The translations under genes and the position numbers were made by a program. From contig NHZP01000036.1 of NCBI GenBank assembly GCA_003313425.1, positions 466,888-530,887 of the forward strand: a DNA stretch of 64,000 nucleotides. The letters run 5' to 3'. Origin of the DNA: Pseudopyrenochaeta lycopersici (taxonomy: Eukaryota > Ascomycota > Dothideomycetes > Pleosporales > Pseudopyrenochaetaceae). The notes under the pieces were generated by a model, which saw only the letters and a program-made list of their open reading frames with translations, was not told where the DNA came from and made no database searches. Positions 10,753-21,298 of the stretch are shown in pieces; positions within the stretch are counted from its first letter, which is position 1; every line of letters starts with the position of its first letter.

Positions 10753-11634
10753 GAGGGTAGGATAGATCTAGCTATCTAAGCAATTTAGAAAAATAAGTTA
10801 TCTCGTGTTCACTATGCAGCTGTGTTGTACGCTGTTCCTAAGTCTACTCTTCGAGACCGCCTTAAAGGTGGCCTACCTCAGGCCACGCGCAATCGCTAGA
10901 AGCGCAAGCTAGATCCAACTAAAGAGCAGGTCGTTATTAAGTGGATACTAGACCTTGCTCGACGAGGATATCTACCTGTAATTATCCAAGTACAACAAAT
11001 AGCAGACACACTGCTCGCTGCGCGCAACGCAGATCCTCCTCCTCAGCCTATTGGCAAGAACTGGGCGACGCGCTTCATCAATAGCCAGCCAGAGCTCAGT
11101 ACTAGGTGGAATAGAAAGCTTATATCGCAACGCGCTCTCAATGAGCAGCTAGCTGCTATCAGCTCGTGGTTCAACCTTGTGCAAGAGACGCGCGAGGAGG
11201 CTAGAGTACTAGTAAGAGATACCTATAACTTTAATAAGACAGGGTTTATAACAGTATCTTAGCTGAAGCAGCAGGCTTAGCTAGTTTAAGACCTTCTGTA
11301 TTGTCAGTCTTAAAGCCTAAGTAGTCGAGCTATTTAGCAGATTGTTAAAGGCTATTAGCTTGTATTAGACTCAGCAGCTCTCCTTACAGACGAGATTTCA
11401 AAGCTTCGCGCAGCTCTGCGACGTAAAAAATGTAAGCAGCAGCATCGCAGGCAGTATATAGCTTGAGAAGGAGCTTTGCAGTTTAAGCAGGGCCTGATGC
11501 TTGCCGTAGAGGCAGGTAGAGTAGCTAATAAGGGTAGTCAAGCTGAGCCTGGGCAAGTGCGCCAGCGCGCACCGCCAACGTGCAGTAACTGTCATATCCA
11601 AGGACATAATCGGACTCAGTGTGGACGTAGATAG
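10753..11634 (+). pseudogene. Pogo-like transposase remnant lacking most of DDE core
   Basis: Recognisable pieces in order are EGRIDLAI, VPKSTLRDRLKGGLP (HTH), WILDLARRGYLP, IGKNWATRFINSQPELSTRW (CENP-B-type HTH) and YNFNKTGF around the first catalytic position, where Asp is replaced by Asn. The region between about 11260 and 11380 is scrambled and the second and third catalytic residues are missing. The C-terminus survives with basic residues and a zinc knuckle CSNCHIQGHNRTQC. Many TAG/TAA codons interrupt it. Confidence 0.75.
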
Positions 11635-11734
11635 ACTAGCTCATCTATTTATTAATTCTTAAATTTACTGCGTTGTTGTTAAGCAATTAAGCAAAAAGGC
11701 GTTTTGATTGTGGTGGTATTCGCGGATGACTGGT

Positions 11735-11786
11735 TGTCGCACTTGGGTGTGCTTATGATGTGTCGCACTTGGGTGTGCTTATGATG
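11735..11786. repeat. 26-bp tandem duplication
   Basis: TGTCGCACTTGGGTGTGCTT plus ATGATG is present twice in direct order (11735-11760, 11761-11786) with no differences. Confidence 0.8.
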
Positions 11787-12003
11787 ATGCATCAGGAAGA
11801 ATTCATGATGAGCAGAAAAGTTGTATTGTGTGTGTATTGTGTCTTGGTCTGGTGAACCTGACCCCGCACGTCTTAGATTATATGGCAAGATTACTAATGC
11901 AGTTTTTTCCTCAGGCTCCCTGAGATGACACCTTGGCCTGCGACACTGGTTTTCGCGGATGACTGGTAACGAAACACCCCGCGTAACGCAACAGCCCAGC
12001 ATG

Positions 12004-14870
12004 GGCTGCTGAGATTTGTCCCCACGTTTTTGAGATTTGTCCCCAATTTGAGATTTGTCCCCAGTGCTAGCCCTTATCTCTACTAGCGGGGAAATAAATT
12101 ACAAAACAACAAATGCAGCTGCACTGCGCTGTCTCTAGTAGCTCAAGTGAACGTTGTCTTATTGATCCTATATTCTATTACGCCGTTTTCTCTTACGTGG
12201 GCTGAGATCTTTCCAAGCCTCAGAAGCTGTTACTGCTGCCGCACGCTTAGATCGAGGCGTAGGTACATCTTGAGACTCAACAGGCGCATTTTGGGCATCG
12301 ACTTGCGCAAACCTCTCGATGTAGAAAGCTTCCATATCTCCAAAGTGATAGTTCCAAGCCATAGTTGAAGTGCAAGAGGCAAAAAGTCCTTGCGTAGCGA
12401 GAGCCATATTGCGTGCTTCAACTAACTCTGCGGGATCCTCCTCCTGCCCTGTCTCAGCCAGAAAGTTAGTCGTTGAGACCATGTCGTTGCACTCATATAA
12501 AACAGGCTGAGACCTTCGATGCTCGATGTCGGCCAGGAATTCTTCCAACGACGGAGGTTGCCAGGCAGGAGGTGGAGCCATGGTGACAGACACAGCCACA
12601 GCCAAAGGCGGAGACGGAGGAGAAGAGGTAATCGCAGGTATAGGAGCAGGTGCAGGGATCGACACCGATACACAGGTAGTCACAGGATTCTCACTTGGTA
12701 TAGCCGTAGGAATCGACACGGTCACAGAGGCGTTCACCTGTCGCAGGGCTTCAGCAAGTGTCTGACCATGGAGTTGATGGTGAGGCTGAAGGTGAGGGAC
12801 AGAAGGCGGCACACGCAGTTCGAAAGCTGACGGATCTCGCCGAGTCGATGCCTCATTCCTCCTCAATCCGCCTCTAGTTTGCGCGATGAGTGGCTCCAGA
12901 ACAGAATGATGTGGCCTTGGAGGCAAGCTAATCGACCGTCCTTGCTCACGTTGATAGCGCCAATGATCGTCATAAAGATAATTCAGTCGTAAAGCTGAAC
13001 CAGACGTCCTCACATCTCGTAAAGTATGACGACATGGAAGGCCATTCGTCTTCTCAAACAGCCCGGAGCAGGGATGTTGGCTACGACGTTGCCTCTGTTC
13101 TTTCTGGTATAGCAGATGTTGTTGCCTGATGCGCTCGATCGCCGGCGGCGTCAGAACCTCATGGATTCCAGGAGGTAGAAAAGGCATTAACTCTAGGCTA
13201 TGCCCAAATTTGACACTATGCTTGGAAGAAGCAAGCTCCTTCATATACTTATTGTATTGGCTCTTGACCATCTACTCGATTCTCTCAGTGACGCGCAGCA
13301 AGTCACCCCTTGAGGTCATGAGGTAGTCCTTCAGAACCTCGTGCATGCCTTCGAGAGGCGAGTTAGTGATCGTGCCGTAGTGGCGGTGGTGGGAAGTCCA
13401 GGCAGCTGCCCACTCGGTGCGTGTGAGGTATTGGTTTTCCTGTAGGTACCTGCAGAGTTCCTGCTGGTGGCTGTAGTCTTTAAGCAGATCGTTCCACTTC
13501 AGCTGGAACTCCAGCGGTCTCTTTGCGTAGACGAGCTGCTTCAGTCAGCTCCACAAGCGATTTCCTCAGAGGGCAGCTCCCTTCAGGAAGTACTAAGCAA
13601 TTAACATAGGGCTTACCAGAGTCCAACGTTTCATAAATGCAGTCCTATGCTCAGCGATCCTCTGCTTCTCTTCCTTCGTCGTGCCATCAGCATCGCGCCA
13701 GGTCTGCTGGGCCTTGGTCTGGACGTTTTTGTTGATGTGCCATACGCACAGAAGCTGAGGGGCTTCTGGAAGTAGTACCCGAGCAGACAACTTCAATGCA
13801 TCTTCCTGATCACTGATGAAAACCCGCGGTTGTTGTACCCCTGTCTTAAGGAGGAAGTTTGCGATAGCCCAATAGTAGTCTGCTTGCGTCTCACTACTAA
13901 GGAAGCAGAAGCCTGCAGAGAAGAAGGTCTGCAGGTTGGAGCAGCCGAGTATATGCAACAATGGGAGTCTATACTTGTTGGTGCGGTATGTGCAGTCCAT
14001 CAACAGTACATCTGGATTAGCAAGCAGCAGCTCTACCTGTTTATGGTGGGCGAAGAGATTCTGAACGCGATTGTTGTTATCCTTCTTGACAGCGAATACC
14101 CAGTCTGCTGTAGATAAGTCATCCAGCAACGTCTCCACTGGGCTCCTTCCGTTCAGGTGCTTCTCTCTGACTGCCTTCCTCTCGCCGCGAATGTCTGTAG
14201 CAGTGACTAGGGTGTCCTGATCCTCCCTTTGAATGGCGGCCAGTATCTGCATTGGCCGTACTCCAGCATGCGTCATCGACTCGATCACCTCTTTCTGTGC
14301 AACTGTACGCCTGCGGTAAACATTGTGCGCGCTAGGGTTGATTGATCGACAGTGGTTGTGGTTCTTGTTCTGCACCTCCAGCCTCCACTGATCGCTCTGC
14401 TTCACCTTGAAGATGACAAGCTTGAAGGGGCATCTAGTAGAGCGCGTACTTGTGCTTAGGATCTTTGCGGTTGAATTGTAATTTTTCCTGAAACGATCAC
14501 AATGGTAGTAGTAACGTGTTTTGACCTCACAGTTATGAGGCAAACTCCGCTTAAGGACAAAGCCGTAGCCATGCTGCATGCCGTGCATTTTGAGCGCATC
14601 ATACGCTTCTTCAAAGGAGCTGTAGACCTGGTCCAGTGGGGCCGCAATGTCTTCCATGGTAAGGTACACAAGACGAGCGTGCGAACTCAACACCAGCGAT
14701 TCTATGGTTGTGTCTATCTGCTACATAGATGCGGCAGTGTCGCGATGGTGTCGCGTCCATAGATTACGCACTAAGCCAAGTGGAGCGATTAATTTCCGCT
14801 AAATTAGCACTGGGGACAAATCTCAAATTGGGGACAAATCTCAAAAACGTGGGGACAAATCTCAGCAGCC
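12004..14870 (-). mobile_element. MULE (Mutator-like) transposon
   Basis: Terminal inverted repeats of about 66 bp are near-identical (12004-12070 and 14804-14870). Each contains three spaced copies of GAGATTTGTCCCC (GGGGACAAATCTC at the other end). Weaker inverted similarity extends outward (CCCAGC...GCTGGG, then GTAACG). No clear 8-10 bp target duplication could be fixed. A 13-bp direct repeat GGCCTGCGACACT lies farther out (about 11935 and 14991) and may mark an older boundary. The interior encodes one transposase on the minus strand. Confidence 0.85.
12168..14657 (-). pseudogene. MULE transposase, one nonsense codon
   Basis: This Mutator-like transposase starts at the ATG at 14657 (MEDIAAPLDQVYSSFEEAYD). 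It has an N-terminal FAR1/WRKY-GCM1-like DNA-binding region with Cys/His (YYYHCDRFR, RCPFKLVIFK, HNHC), then the MULE catalytic core with DCTYRTNKYRLPLL, FISDQEDALKLS and WHINKNV. I infer an intron at 13536-13616 with donor GTAAGC and a CTGAC branch site, joining MKRWTL to LVYAKRPLEF. Downstream is NSPLEGMHEVLKDYL, then a TAG where CAG (Gln) would fit (IE-stop-MVKSQYN, near 13272). After it come a Cys/His SWIM-like motif (CSGLFEKTNGLPCRH) and a Pro-rich tail. About 800 aa in all. One transition away from intact. Confidence 0.85.
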
Positions 14871-14989
14871 GTAGCTGGGATCTACGTTACGTTACCAGAC
14901 GTTCCCCGAGGGGTCCCGTCTTAGCGCGTGCACAGGGCTATCCCAGAATAGGTAACGTCGCGTGAAAACCAGACTACGCTAGAGCACGC

Positions 14990-15322
14990 CCGGCCTGCGA
15001 CACTAACACATCAACACTCTCCACGGTCAACAGCTTGGGCATTCTCTGTACGGACCTAGGACGGGTAGACGAGGCAGAGAAGATGTTCCAGTGGGCGCTG
15101 CAAGGCAAAGAGAAGGCATGGGGACCAGAGCACACATCAACACTCGGCACGGTCAACAACTTGGGCCGTCTCTATCAGAGCTTAGGGGGACTGGACGAGG
15201 CAGAGAAGATGTACCAGCGAGCGCTGCAAGGCTTCGAGAACCGCCTTGGCCAAGAACATAAGCGATGTTGCTGTCTCCGTCGTGTTCTTGTTATAATAAG
15301 AGAGAATGCTGCTACAGAGTAG
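14990..15322 (+). pseudogene. TPR-repeat fragment of an NLR-type gene
   Basis: Two kinesin-light-chain-like tetratricopeptide repeats of 42 residues are present: TVNSLGILCTDLGRVDEAEK and TVNNLGRLYQSLGGLDEAEK, followed by MYQRALQGFENRLGQEH. In fungi such repeats form the C-terminal sensor of NACHT or NB-ARC NOD-like receptors. There is no start and no nucleotide-binding domain. The frame runs into unrelated sequence (CCCLRRVLVIIRENAATE) before a stop. It abuts the MULE end, so the upstream part may have been lost through that insertion. Non-functional fragment. Confidence 0.75.
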
Positions 15323-15459
15323 ATAGTTCCTACGCTTCTTATGTCTTAAGCATTTGTGATCTTGAAGTTCAACGAGATCACTTTGTATGTTATACGCGCT
15401 AAGTTTGTGTTGTGCTAAAGCTCAGTATTAGCGATTCGTTGCGCGTATACTGACATGTC
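15323..15459. other. Intergenic, nothing recognised
   Basis: Short flank between the TPR fragment and the MITE half-copy. Confidence 0.35.
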
Positions 15460-15570
15460 CAGTGTGGCCAATGAATAGAACAGATCGTCGATCCAATCCA
15501 ACGCCAAAAAATGCAAGGGTATCCAATCCAATCCAAATCCAGTCCGGTTCAATCCGTTCAGCCTCAGCCA
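15460..15570. repeat. Half copy of hAT MITE
   Basis: Begins CAGTGTGGCCAATG and follows the left arm of the complete MITE at 42232 (GATCCAATCCA, TCCAATCCAAATC, GCCTCAGCC). It then stops, without the second arm. The truncation makes a target duplication untestable. Confidence 0.75.
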
Positions 15571-16914
15571 TGATGGTCAGAGCGGGTGATCACTGTTGGA
15601 ATCCGTCAGAAACTACTGCCGGAGTGGTTGCAACCTTTGCCGCATCATGTAAAGGAAGTATGACGTCTGTCCACGTACAACGATTGCGTACACGAATCTA
15701 GTGCAAGGGCATCACTCCGGTCTATATATCGATAGTCAGATACACTCGTCAAAAGCAGGTTGAAGCATGAAATGGACATCTCATTCTGCTCTTCTATAAC
15801 CACTTCCAACAGAGATTGCCAAGGTTTAGGACCGTTTCCAATGTATACGTGTGTATGAGTCCAAAGGCCTCCACCTTCCCTCTCAGCGCCTGCTTGTGTT
15901 GACAGGTCTAGAAAGTACGGTGATATCTGATCGGAGAAGCCGAAATAATAGACTTTCGGTGAGACCGAGAATATCGGATTGACCATCGGCCAGTCCGAAG
16001 AGCTGAAGTTGAGACCGCAGATATAAAGACTATGTTGTGCTCTGTAGAAGAGAAAGAGACAACTCAAAATAAAGATAGTTTCAAGTCTATTGAGAATTGC
16101 ATCACATGTGCCACATTATTAGGGTACTCATATTAATAGCTTGTACCACCGCATCGATTCTCCCCACCTGTCTTGGTCCGCGCAGAGATCGCCAAGGTTG
16201 TCGACGACACCCAATACAATAGACATATAACTCCCCAAAACTCTTTGTGCTTTTTGTCTCCTGCTGGTACATCTGCTCTATTTTTGTTTGTTCGTGGCCG
16301 CGAAGCCTACCAATTTCGTCGCCTTACGGTTGCCGTGGAGCTAATCACGTGCAGGCTCTTACCATGCCACCTCCGTGATTTAGGTCCGAACCCAGAATAT
16401 GAAGGTTTCCGCACTCAAGCACACCATTTCATTACGATTCATACACCAAGTAGATCTGCTGCGGCTATTCAGGTGAGCGGCTTCCAACCTCCTGCTACCC
16501 CATCCCGATGTATTTGTTCTTTAGGATTATCCACTCTTCGAATGTCACTACAGAACAAACTCGACTGGAAGGCGGGCGGGTGTGAACAAGCTTCAGATAC
16601 CACTATAATTAGTTTCGAGCACCGATTCTTCTTAAGAAACCATCCAAACTGACAGTCCCACAAGCCTTTATCTACTCGTTACGTCGCTACTATTTGATCC
16701 CGACCAGACATCGCCGCTTAGCCCAGCACCGAATTAGAGCTCTAATGGATGTGGAACTGTGACATATTGCCCTTGACATGACAAATGAGCTTGAAAGTGC
16801 TCACTATGAATTCCTCCTCTGAAAGAGTGCTCGTAGGGATGCGCAATGCTCTGGAGAGATCCTCCTCACGGACCCACCTAAAATATATGCCTGTGTCGAG
16901 GTCAAGGCTGTGGA
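15571..16914. other. Intergenic with a duplicated segment
   Basis: No gene is supported. About 15897-16014 resembles 55821-55916 in the opposite orientation (shared runs TGTTGACAGGTCTAGAA, GTACGGTGATATCTGATCGG and GAGACCGAGAATATCGGATT). The 159-codon open frame at 16173-16652 lacks any domain or signal and is probably chance. Confidence 0.4.
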
Positions 16915-17833
16915 CAGAGTTGCTAACAAGCCGGCCAGGCCGGCCAATGCTTTCGGCCTGGCCGGCCTGGTTTTACGCCAACCAACGGCCTGGCCTGGCC
17001 GGCCTGAGTAGTAGAAAGAGCGTGGCCTGGCCGGCCTGGCCTGGGAAAAGCCTGAAAAGCCTGAATTGGTATTACTAATCTAATTTCTTGAACCTTGATT
17101 GGCCCATTTCTTCATCTAACCATTCGTCTTCCTCTGGCCATTCCCAAAGCTTGTATAATTTATCGACAGCGTCGCCACTGAGGGAGGAGGCATTTAAGTT
17201 TTTGTTATCTAAGTAGATCAGCAATACGCCCATATTAAGGGTATTAACTTACCTGCAAAGCCTTTGCTGATCCAGCTCCTAACGCACGTCAACGCAGCTG
17301 TAAGCTGGCCGGATAGCTTCCTCCGTTTTGGTTCTAACATATCTCCAACTTCTGAAAAGAGGCGCTCACAATCAGCAGAAGCAGCAGGAATTGAGAGTAT
17401 ATCAAGGGCCATCCGAGATAGATTCGGGTATTCTGTAGATAGAGAGAGCCAATAAGCAATCAGATCAATTGCGTGGGGGTGATCTCTTGGAAGGTTATCC
17501 ACTCTCCTCCACCGTATAAACTCATCTCCCACGTCGTCTCCTGGCGTCTTAACGGGCCCAGTATATTGATTGATATCGTCGTCAATCTCAGCGTCATACC
17601 TTACGCGTTTTAGCCGTGGCGGGGTCTCTGAACAGTTACCAGATTCACCCTTGTACGACTGCCAGAGAGCTTGAAACTGCGCGTTGTTATAGTTAAGCCA
17701 GTAAGGGGTATCCAGCCAAGAGTTTTCGCAATAGAATTTGTACTGGGGATGGAGGATTGTGGCCGTGTAATACGCTGGAGAGTCGTCGAGCTTGACGTAG
17801 TATTTGCGAAGCTTCTTCCAAGCAGCGCGAATA
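16915..17833 (-). mobile_element. hAT element, 3' part, interrupted by pogo insertion
   Basis: The left end CAGAGTTGCTAACAAGCC resembles the end of the intact hAT at 45928 (CAGAGATGTCAACAATCAAG). The preceding octamer GCTGTGGA would be its target duplication, but the other end is missing. 16930-17045 is a GC-rich subterminal array of GGCCTGGCC/GGCCGGCC. The transposase gene inside runs toward this end. At 17832-17833 (TA) the gene is interrupted by the pogo element 17834-19668. A short continuation resembling the hAT frame may persist just beyond 19670. Confidence 0.75.
17075..17833 (-). pseudogene. hAT transposase C-terminal half, with intron
   Basis: The minus strand keeps an open frame from the pogo junction: IRAAWKKLRKYYVKLDDSPA, YYTATILHPQYKFYCENSWL, then the dimerization domain YPNLSRMALDILSIPAASAD followed by CERLFSEVGDMLEPKRRKLS. 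An intron at 17209-17252 (GTAAGT...TTAG) joins SWISKGFAG to DNKNLNASSLSGDAVDKLYK and the acidic C-terminus. The N-terminal half is gone, so the gene cannot be active. Related to the 851-aa protein at 46104-48659. Confidence 0.82.
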
Positions 17834-19668
17834 ACGTAAACACGTAGCGGGTCGCGCCCCTAAGCGAGTCGCGCGGCCCATCAACTCTCTGCACCTAGAT
17901 TGGCGTACAACACAACAACGCAATAAGGTATTAAATGTAAATCGCAATCAAATATTAAGCTGCATCTAGAGTATCTTTTTTACAAGTACGCGCGTTATGC
18001 CCAGCCTGTCTGCACTTGCTGCAGCGCCCTGGAGTTGGGCGACTGCTACTTGATTGACCTCCACCTCGACGCTCCTCACGAGCAATCTGCTGATCCGCCT
18101 CACGTTGGGCCATTAAATCCTCTGCCTCTCCCCTTGTTAAGACTCCTCCTTTCTGGATCCGCTTCTTCTTACGTTGTTTACGCTTGTTGGCTGCCTCATT
18201 GGCACGTTCAAGGCTGGTGATCCGGTTGCGCATCAACTCATGCTCATACGCCATAATTGCAGCCCCCTTCCTAAGCTGATTAACAGCTTCAATAATTGAC
18301 GCTGGAGATGAGCTCTTGTGCTGGCGTACGCGATCACGTATTAACGTAGATTGAGCTTCAAATTCACGTACGTTACTCGGAGTTTTGGCCTGCCGGGGTG
18401 CTTCTTCTAATACAGCAGGTGTTGGCGTACGGAGACGTAAGTCCAGTCTCTCTTATACAACAGCTGGATTCAATGGAACAACCCCAGCGCCTCGGAAAGC
18501 TGAGCGGATATTGGCTAGAGTAAACGCTTGCGCAAAGGCCGCCCGAAAGGCTGGTAGAAACTCGAGTTTGGTGATGTGGTTGATGTGGTTTCGGATCAGG
18601 TCCTCAATCTGACGGCTGTACGCCTTCTTTAATGGAGCGAAGCAGCCAACGTCAAGAGGCTGGACTAAGTGAGATGAATGGGCTGGCAAACACAGAGTGT
18701 AAATGTTGTTCTTTTTACATATCTCCTCAAATTGGGCTGAGTGGTGGCTCTCGTGGCCGTCAAAGACAAGCAGCCTACGTGCGCCAACCACGCGCGTCTT
18801 TGTATGCCGGTTGAAGTGCTCTAGCCACTGAGCCCCTAAGTCGTTGTTTGTCCAGCCATTGTCACTAACTCCGACTGCCCAGTCAAGTGGGAGATCATCT
18901 TCCTCGTACCAGGCAGACAAGTGGTACTTGGCTGCGTAGATTAGGAATGGCGGGATTGCCCATCCAGCTGCGTTGATTCCCTGGATTAACGTAACCCATT
19001 CACGGTTGCCTGGCTGGATTGTCTTTGCTCTACCCCTCCTCTCAGACCTAGTTACGATAAGTTGGGTCGTGATCTTGCCCATCATAAAGCCAGCTTCGTC
19101 AAAGTTGTACGCGTCCTCATCTAAGATGCCGTACTTGGCCTTTGTCTCCTCCACCCGCGTAAACCAGGCCCCAATTACCTCTGGATCCTCACACAAAGCT
19201 CTTTGCCGGTCGTATGCTCGATTTAAACTTGTCTTAAGACTGTCTGTACGCTTGACAAAGTTCTTTGGCCAGTCCCGTCCAACGCGTCCAGCCCCACGCA
19301 GCCCCAGTAAAATATCAGCCATATCACGTACAGTAGCCAGGTTAGGCGAAAATCCACGTAAATCTAGATCTAATATATATCTAACAACTACCTCCTCTTC
19401 TAGCTTAGTAAGCTTCTTTGAGTTGGGGGCGCAATCGCGTCGGGCGGGCTTGCCGGCGCGTCGGTCGCGCAGCGTAGTTTCGGGGACGTTAAAGATTCTA
19501 GCAGCAGGTTTATTACCCTGTATTTGATTGGCTTGTATTGCCGCGATTGCAAGCTGAATGTCACTCTCGTTTGAAGGCATTCTGATCGTTGGTTGTGGAA
19601 ATATTCTGGATTGAAGTGGGATAGGTTGAGAAAGTTGATGGGGCGCGCGACTCGCTACGTGTTTACGT
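17834..19668 (-). mobile_element. Pogo-like transposon inserted in hAT gene
   Basis: The terminal inverted repeat ACGTAAACACGTAGCG begins at 17834 and ends in reverse orientation at 19668. Each end is flanked by TA (17832-17833 and 19669-19670), the expected TA target duplication. The left arm contains an extra GTCGCGC-type subterminal unit. Total 1835 bp, carrying one transposase gene on the minus strand. Confidence 0.88.
17955..19580 (-). pseudogene. Pogo-like DDE transposase, single nonsense codon
   Basis: From the ATG at 19580 a 375-codon frame runs to a TAA at 18453-18455, then continues in the same frame to 17955. Order: psq/CENP-B HTH (FNVPETTLRDRRAGKPARRD, RGFSPNLATVRDMADILLGL), DDE_1 core with YNFDEAGFM, LLVFDGHESHHSAQF and PAHSSHLVQPLDVGC, then NIRSAFRGAGVVPLNPAVV, stop. 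Beyond the stop are a Lys/Arg-rich helix and a zinc knuckle CSKCRQAGHNARTC. The TAA could come from CAA by one transition. With readthrough the protein would be about 541 aa, close to the intact 550-aa relative at 36783. It is one mutation away from full length. Confidence 0.87.
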
Positions 19669-19670
19669 TA

Positions 19671-19745
19671 TACATCGCAATCAGACCTCACCCTCAGGCA
19701 AGAGAACAAGGGCATATGGGTTTCCCAAATTTAACAAAGTAAATA
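19671..19745. other. Junction of hAT remnant and host DNA
   Basis: The ~20 bases next to the TA may still belong to the interrupted hAT gene (on the minus strand LIAM before IRAAW). The rest is the 3' flank of the receptor gene. Confidence 0.35.
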
Positions 19746-21298
19746 CTAACACGAACCGCTATCACTGATCTCACTAAGGCTTAGATTGTTCGTGTTCGAA
19801 GTCTTCGGTCCCAAGTCTTCCATTGGGATAAGCTCCTCCTCATCAGTATTCGGAAAATGCTCCACCTCAAATGCCTTCTTTATCGTAATCACCTGGCGCG
19901 CCTTACGATTGGCGTCCCTCTGGTTGGAGTCCAACTGGCTGCCCATTCCGCTTGAGCTGTTAGCCTCTTGGTCGAGGCCATTGTTTTCGCTTCTGTATCG
20001 CTGATCCGAATTGTAGCGTTGAGAGGTCTGTTTGCTAGAGCCGAGCACTTTAGGGAAGAGGCAGACGAGGACGAGGCGGAAGGTGGGCATGCAGGCACAT
20101 ATTGTGCCGACATAGATTTCGATAATAGACCAGTAGAGCACGTCCCAAAGATCCCATGTGGGGTTTATAGAATATGCTAAGTGCACGAGAGATTGAAGGC
20201 GGAGAATAGAAACGATAGTAACACTAACATAGCTTAGGTAAGTAGGGTTCGTCATAGGAAATAAGCTAAAGCTTACAATGTACCGACTACAAACATTAGT
20301 ATTACGCCGACCTTCTTCTTCCGGGCCAGCTTAAGGTGGATCACTTGCGAAAGGGGAATCCCTAGCATCCAGAAGTCGAGGGCGATGCTGATCGCGGCCA
20401 TGGTCCAACCGAGACTGTTGAGATTCATGCACTTTCCAGAATGTCCACTATCTAATAAATTCCAGAAGTGGCTAATGGGACGACACTCGAAAATGGCCAA
20501 AATAACGAACGAGAATCCGAAAAGAATATTGACAACCACAGTTGCCCACAATATTTGCCTAATTGGTGCTAAGGGGAAAATGCGTAGAAAAAAGAAAAGT
20601 ACTGAAAGTTTGACGAGGCTGAGTTGGAGAACGTAGAAGATTTGAAGAAAGAAGAACCATCGGATGCTGTTGGTGATAAGCTCAAATGGCAGAGTCCAAG
20701 TGTCGCGACCCAAGCCGTTGGCGAGCGAGTAGACTATGAAGAACCAACTTGGAACGAGGGATAGTATTAGAATAAGCATAGAGTAGTCGTCCCACCCGAT
20801 CTTCGTTACACTATTCGTGATCTTGTAGATGAACCGTGTAAAGACGAATAACGCTGCCGTGACATTTAATGTGATGTAGGTCGTAAGAAGCTGGGGCGCT
20901 CGGTTGCGCATGGGCGCATTGCATGCTCTTGACGTGATATTCTTAGTGGCTAGCACGAGCTAGTCAGCAACGGTCGACCTTCCATGCTTGTCCTTTACTC
21001 ACTCAATGCCTCTTTGGTCTTGCATGTGCGCAAGACGCAGGCTTCTACATTACTCTGGAACTGAGTATTCGCGCACATACACAGCTGGTCTGTGATTTTG
21101 CAGGTGGACTCTGCCAACGCTGTAGTAAGGCATGACACCTGCAATTATGTCAATACTGATGCAAATCCAAGTAGATGGAGTAAGTACCGCGCATTGGGGT
21201 AGTGACGCAATCGCTGAAATAGGAGCCGAATCCTGGGCAGAGGTAGACGGAGTGTATGCTAGAAGCAGGACCAAGAAGCTGATCAAGAACTTCATCAT
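19746..21298 (-). CDS. CFEM-domain GPCR, PTH11-like
   Basis: A 468-aa receptor of the fungal PTH11/rhodopsin-like integral membrane family, which senses surface or nutrient cues at the plasma membrane. Exons are 21298-21188, 21138-21003, 20949-20277 and 20232-19746, all with GT-AG introns and matching phases. The signal peptide ([20 protein letters not shown]) is followed by a CFEM domain. Its eight cysteines are in SLPQC, VSC, STC, QLCMC, EAC, RTC and SRAC, and it spans introns 1 and 2. Seven hydrophobic segments follow (about [133 protein letters not shown]). The tail is charged, with Ser/Asn/Glu stretches. No disruption is visible. It sits alone between transposon blocks. Confidence 0.88.

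Larger units (their letters stand above)
10652..11970 (+). mobile_element. Highly degenerate pogo-like transposon
   Basis: The likely left end after TA is ACGTGGATTACCAGTCATCC. The inverse, GGATGACTGGT, occurs twice on the right, at about 11724-11734 and 11956-11966. This suggests a right terminal repeat that was duplicated or re-inserted. The interior carries a broken pogo transposase (10753-11634). Boundaries are approximate. Confidence 0.5.

Noticed and set aside
12519..12830. Plus-strand open frames of about 80-100 codons, Arg/Gly-rich
   Set aside because: Antisense to the Pro/Ala-rich tail of the MULE transposase; composition is explained by that gene.
16173..16652. 159-codon plus-strand frame
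   Set aside because: No domain, signal peptide, splice pattern or codon bias that I can see; in repeat-flanked DNA.
16915..17060. GGCC-rich stretch as a CpG island or promoter
   Set aside because: Better explained as the subterminal repeat array of the hAT element, next to its CAGAG terminus and the transposase 3' end.
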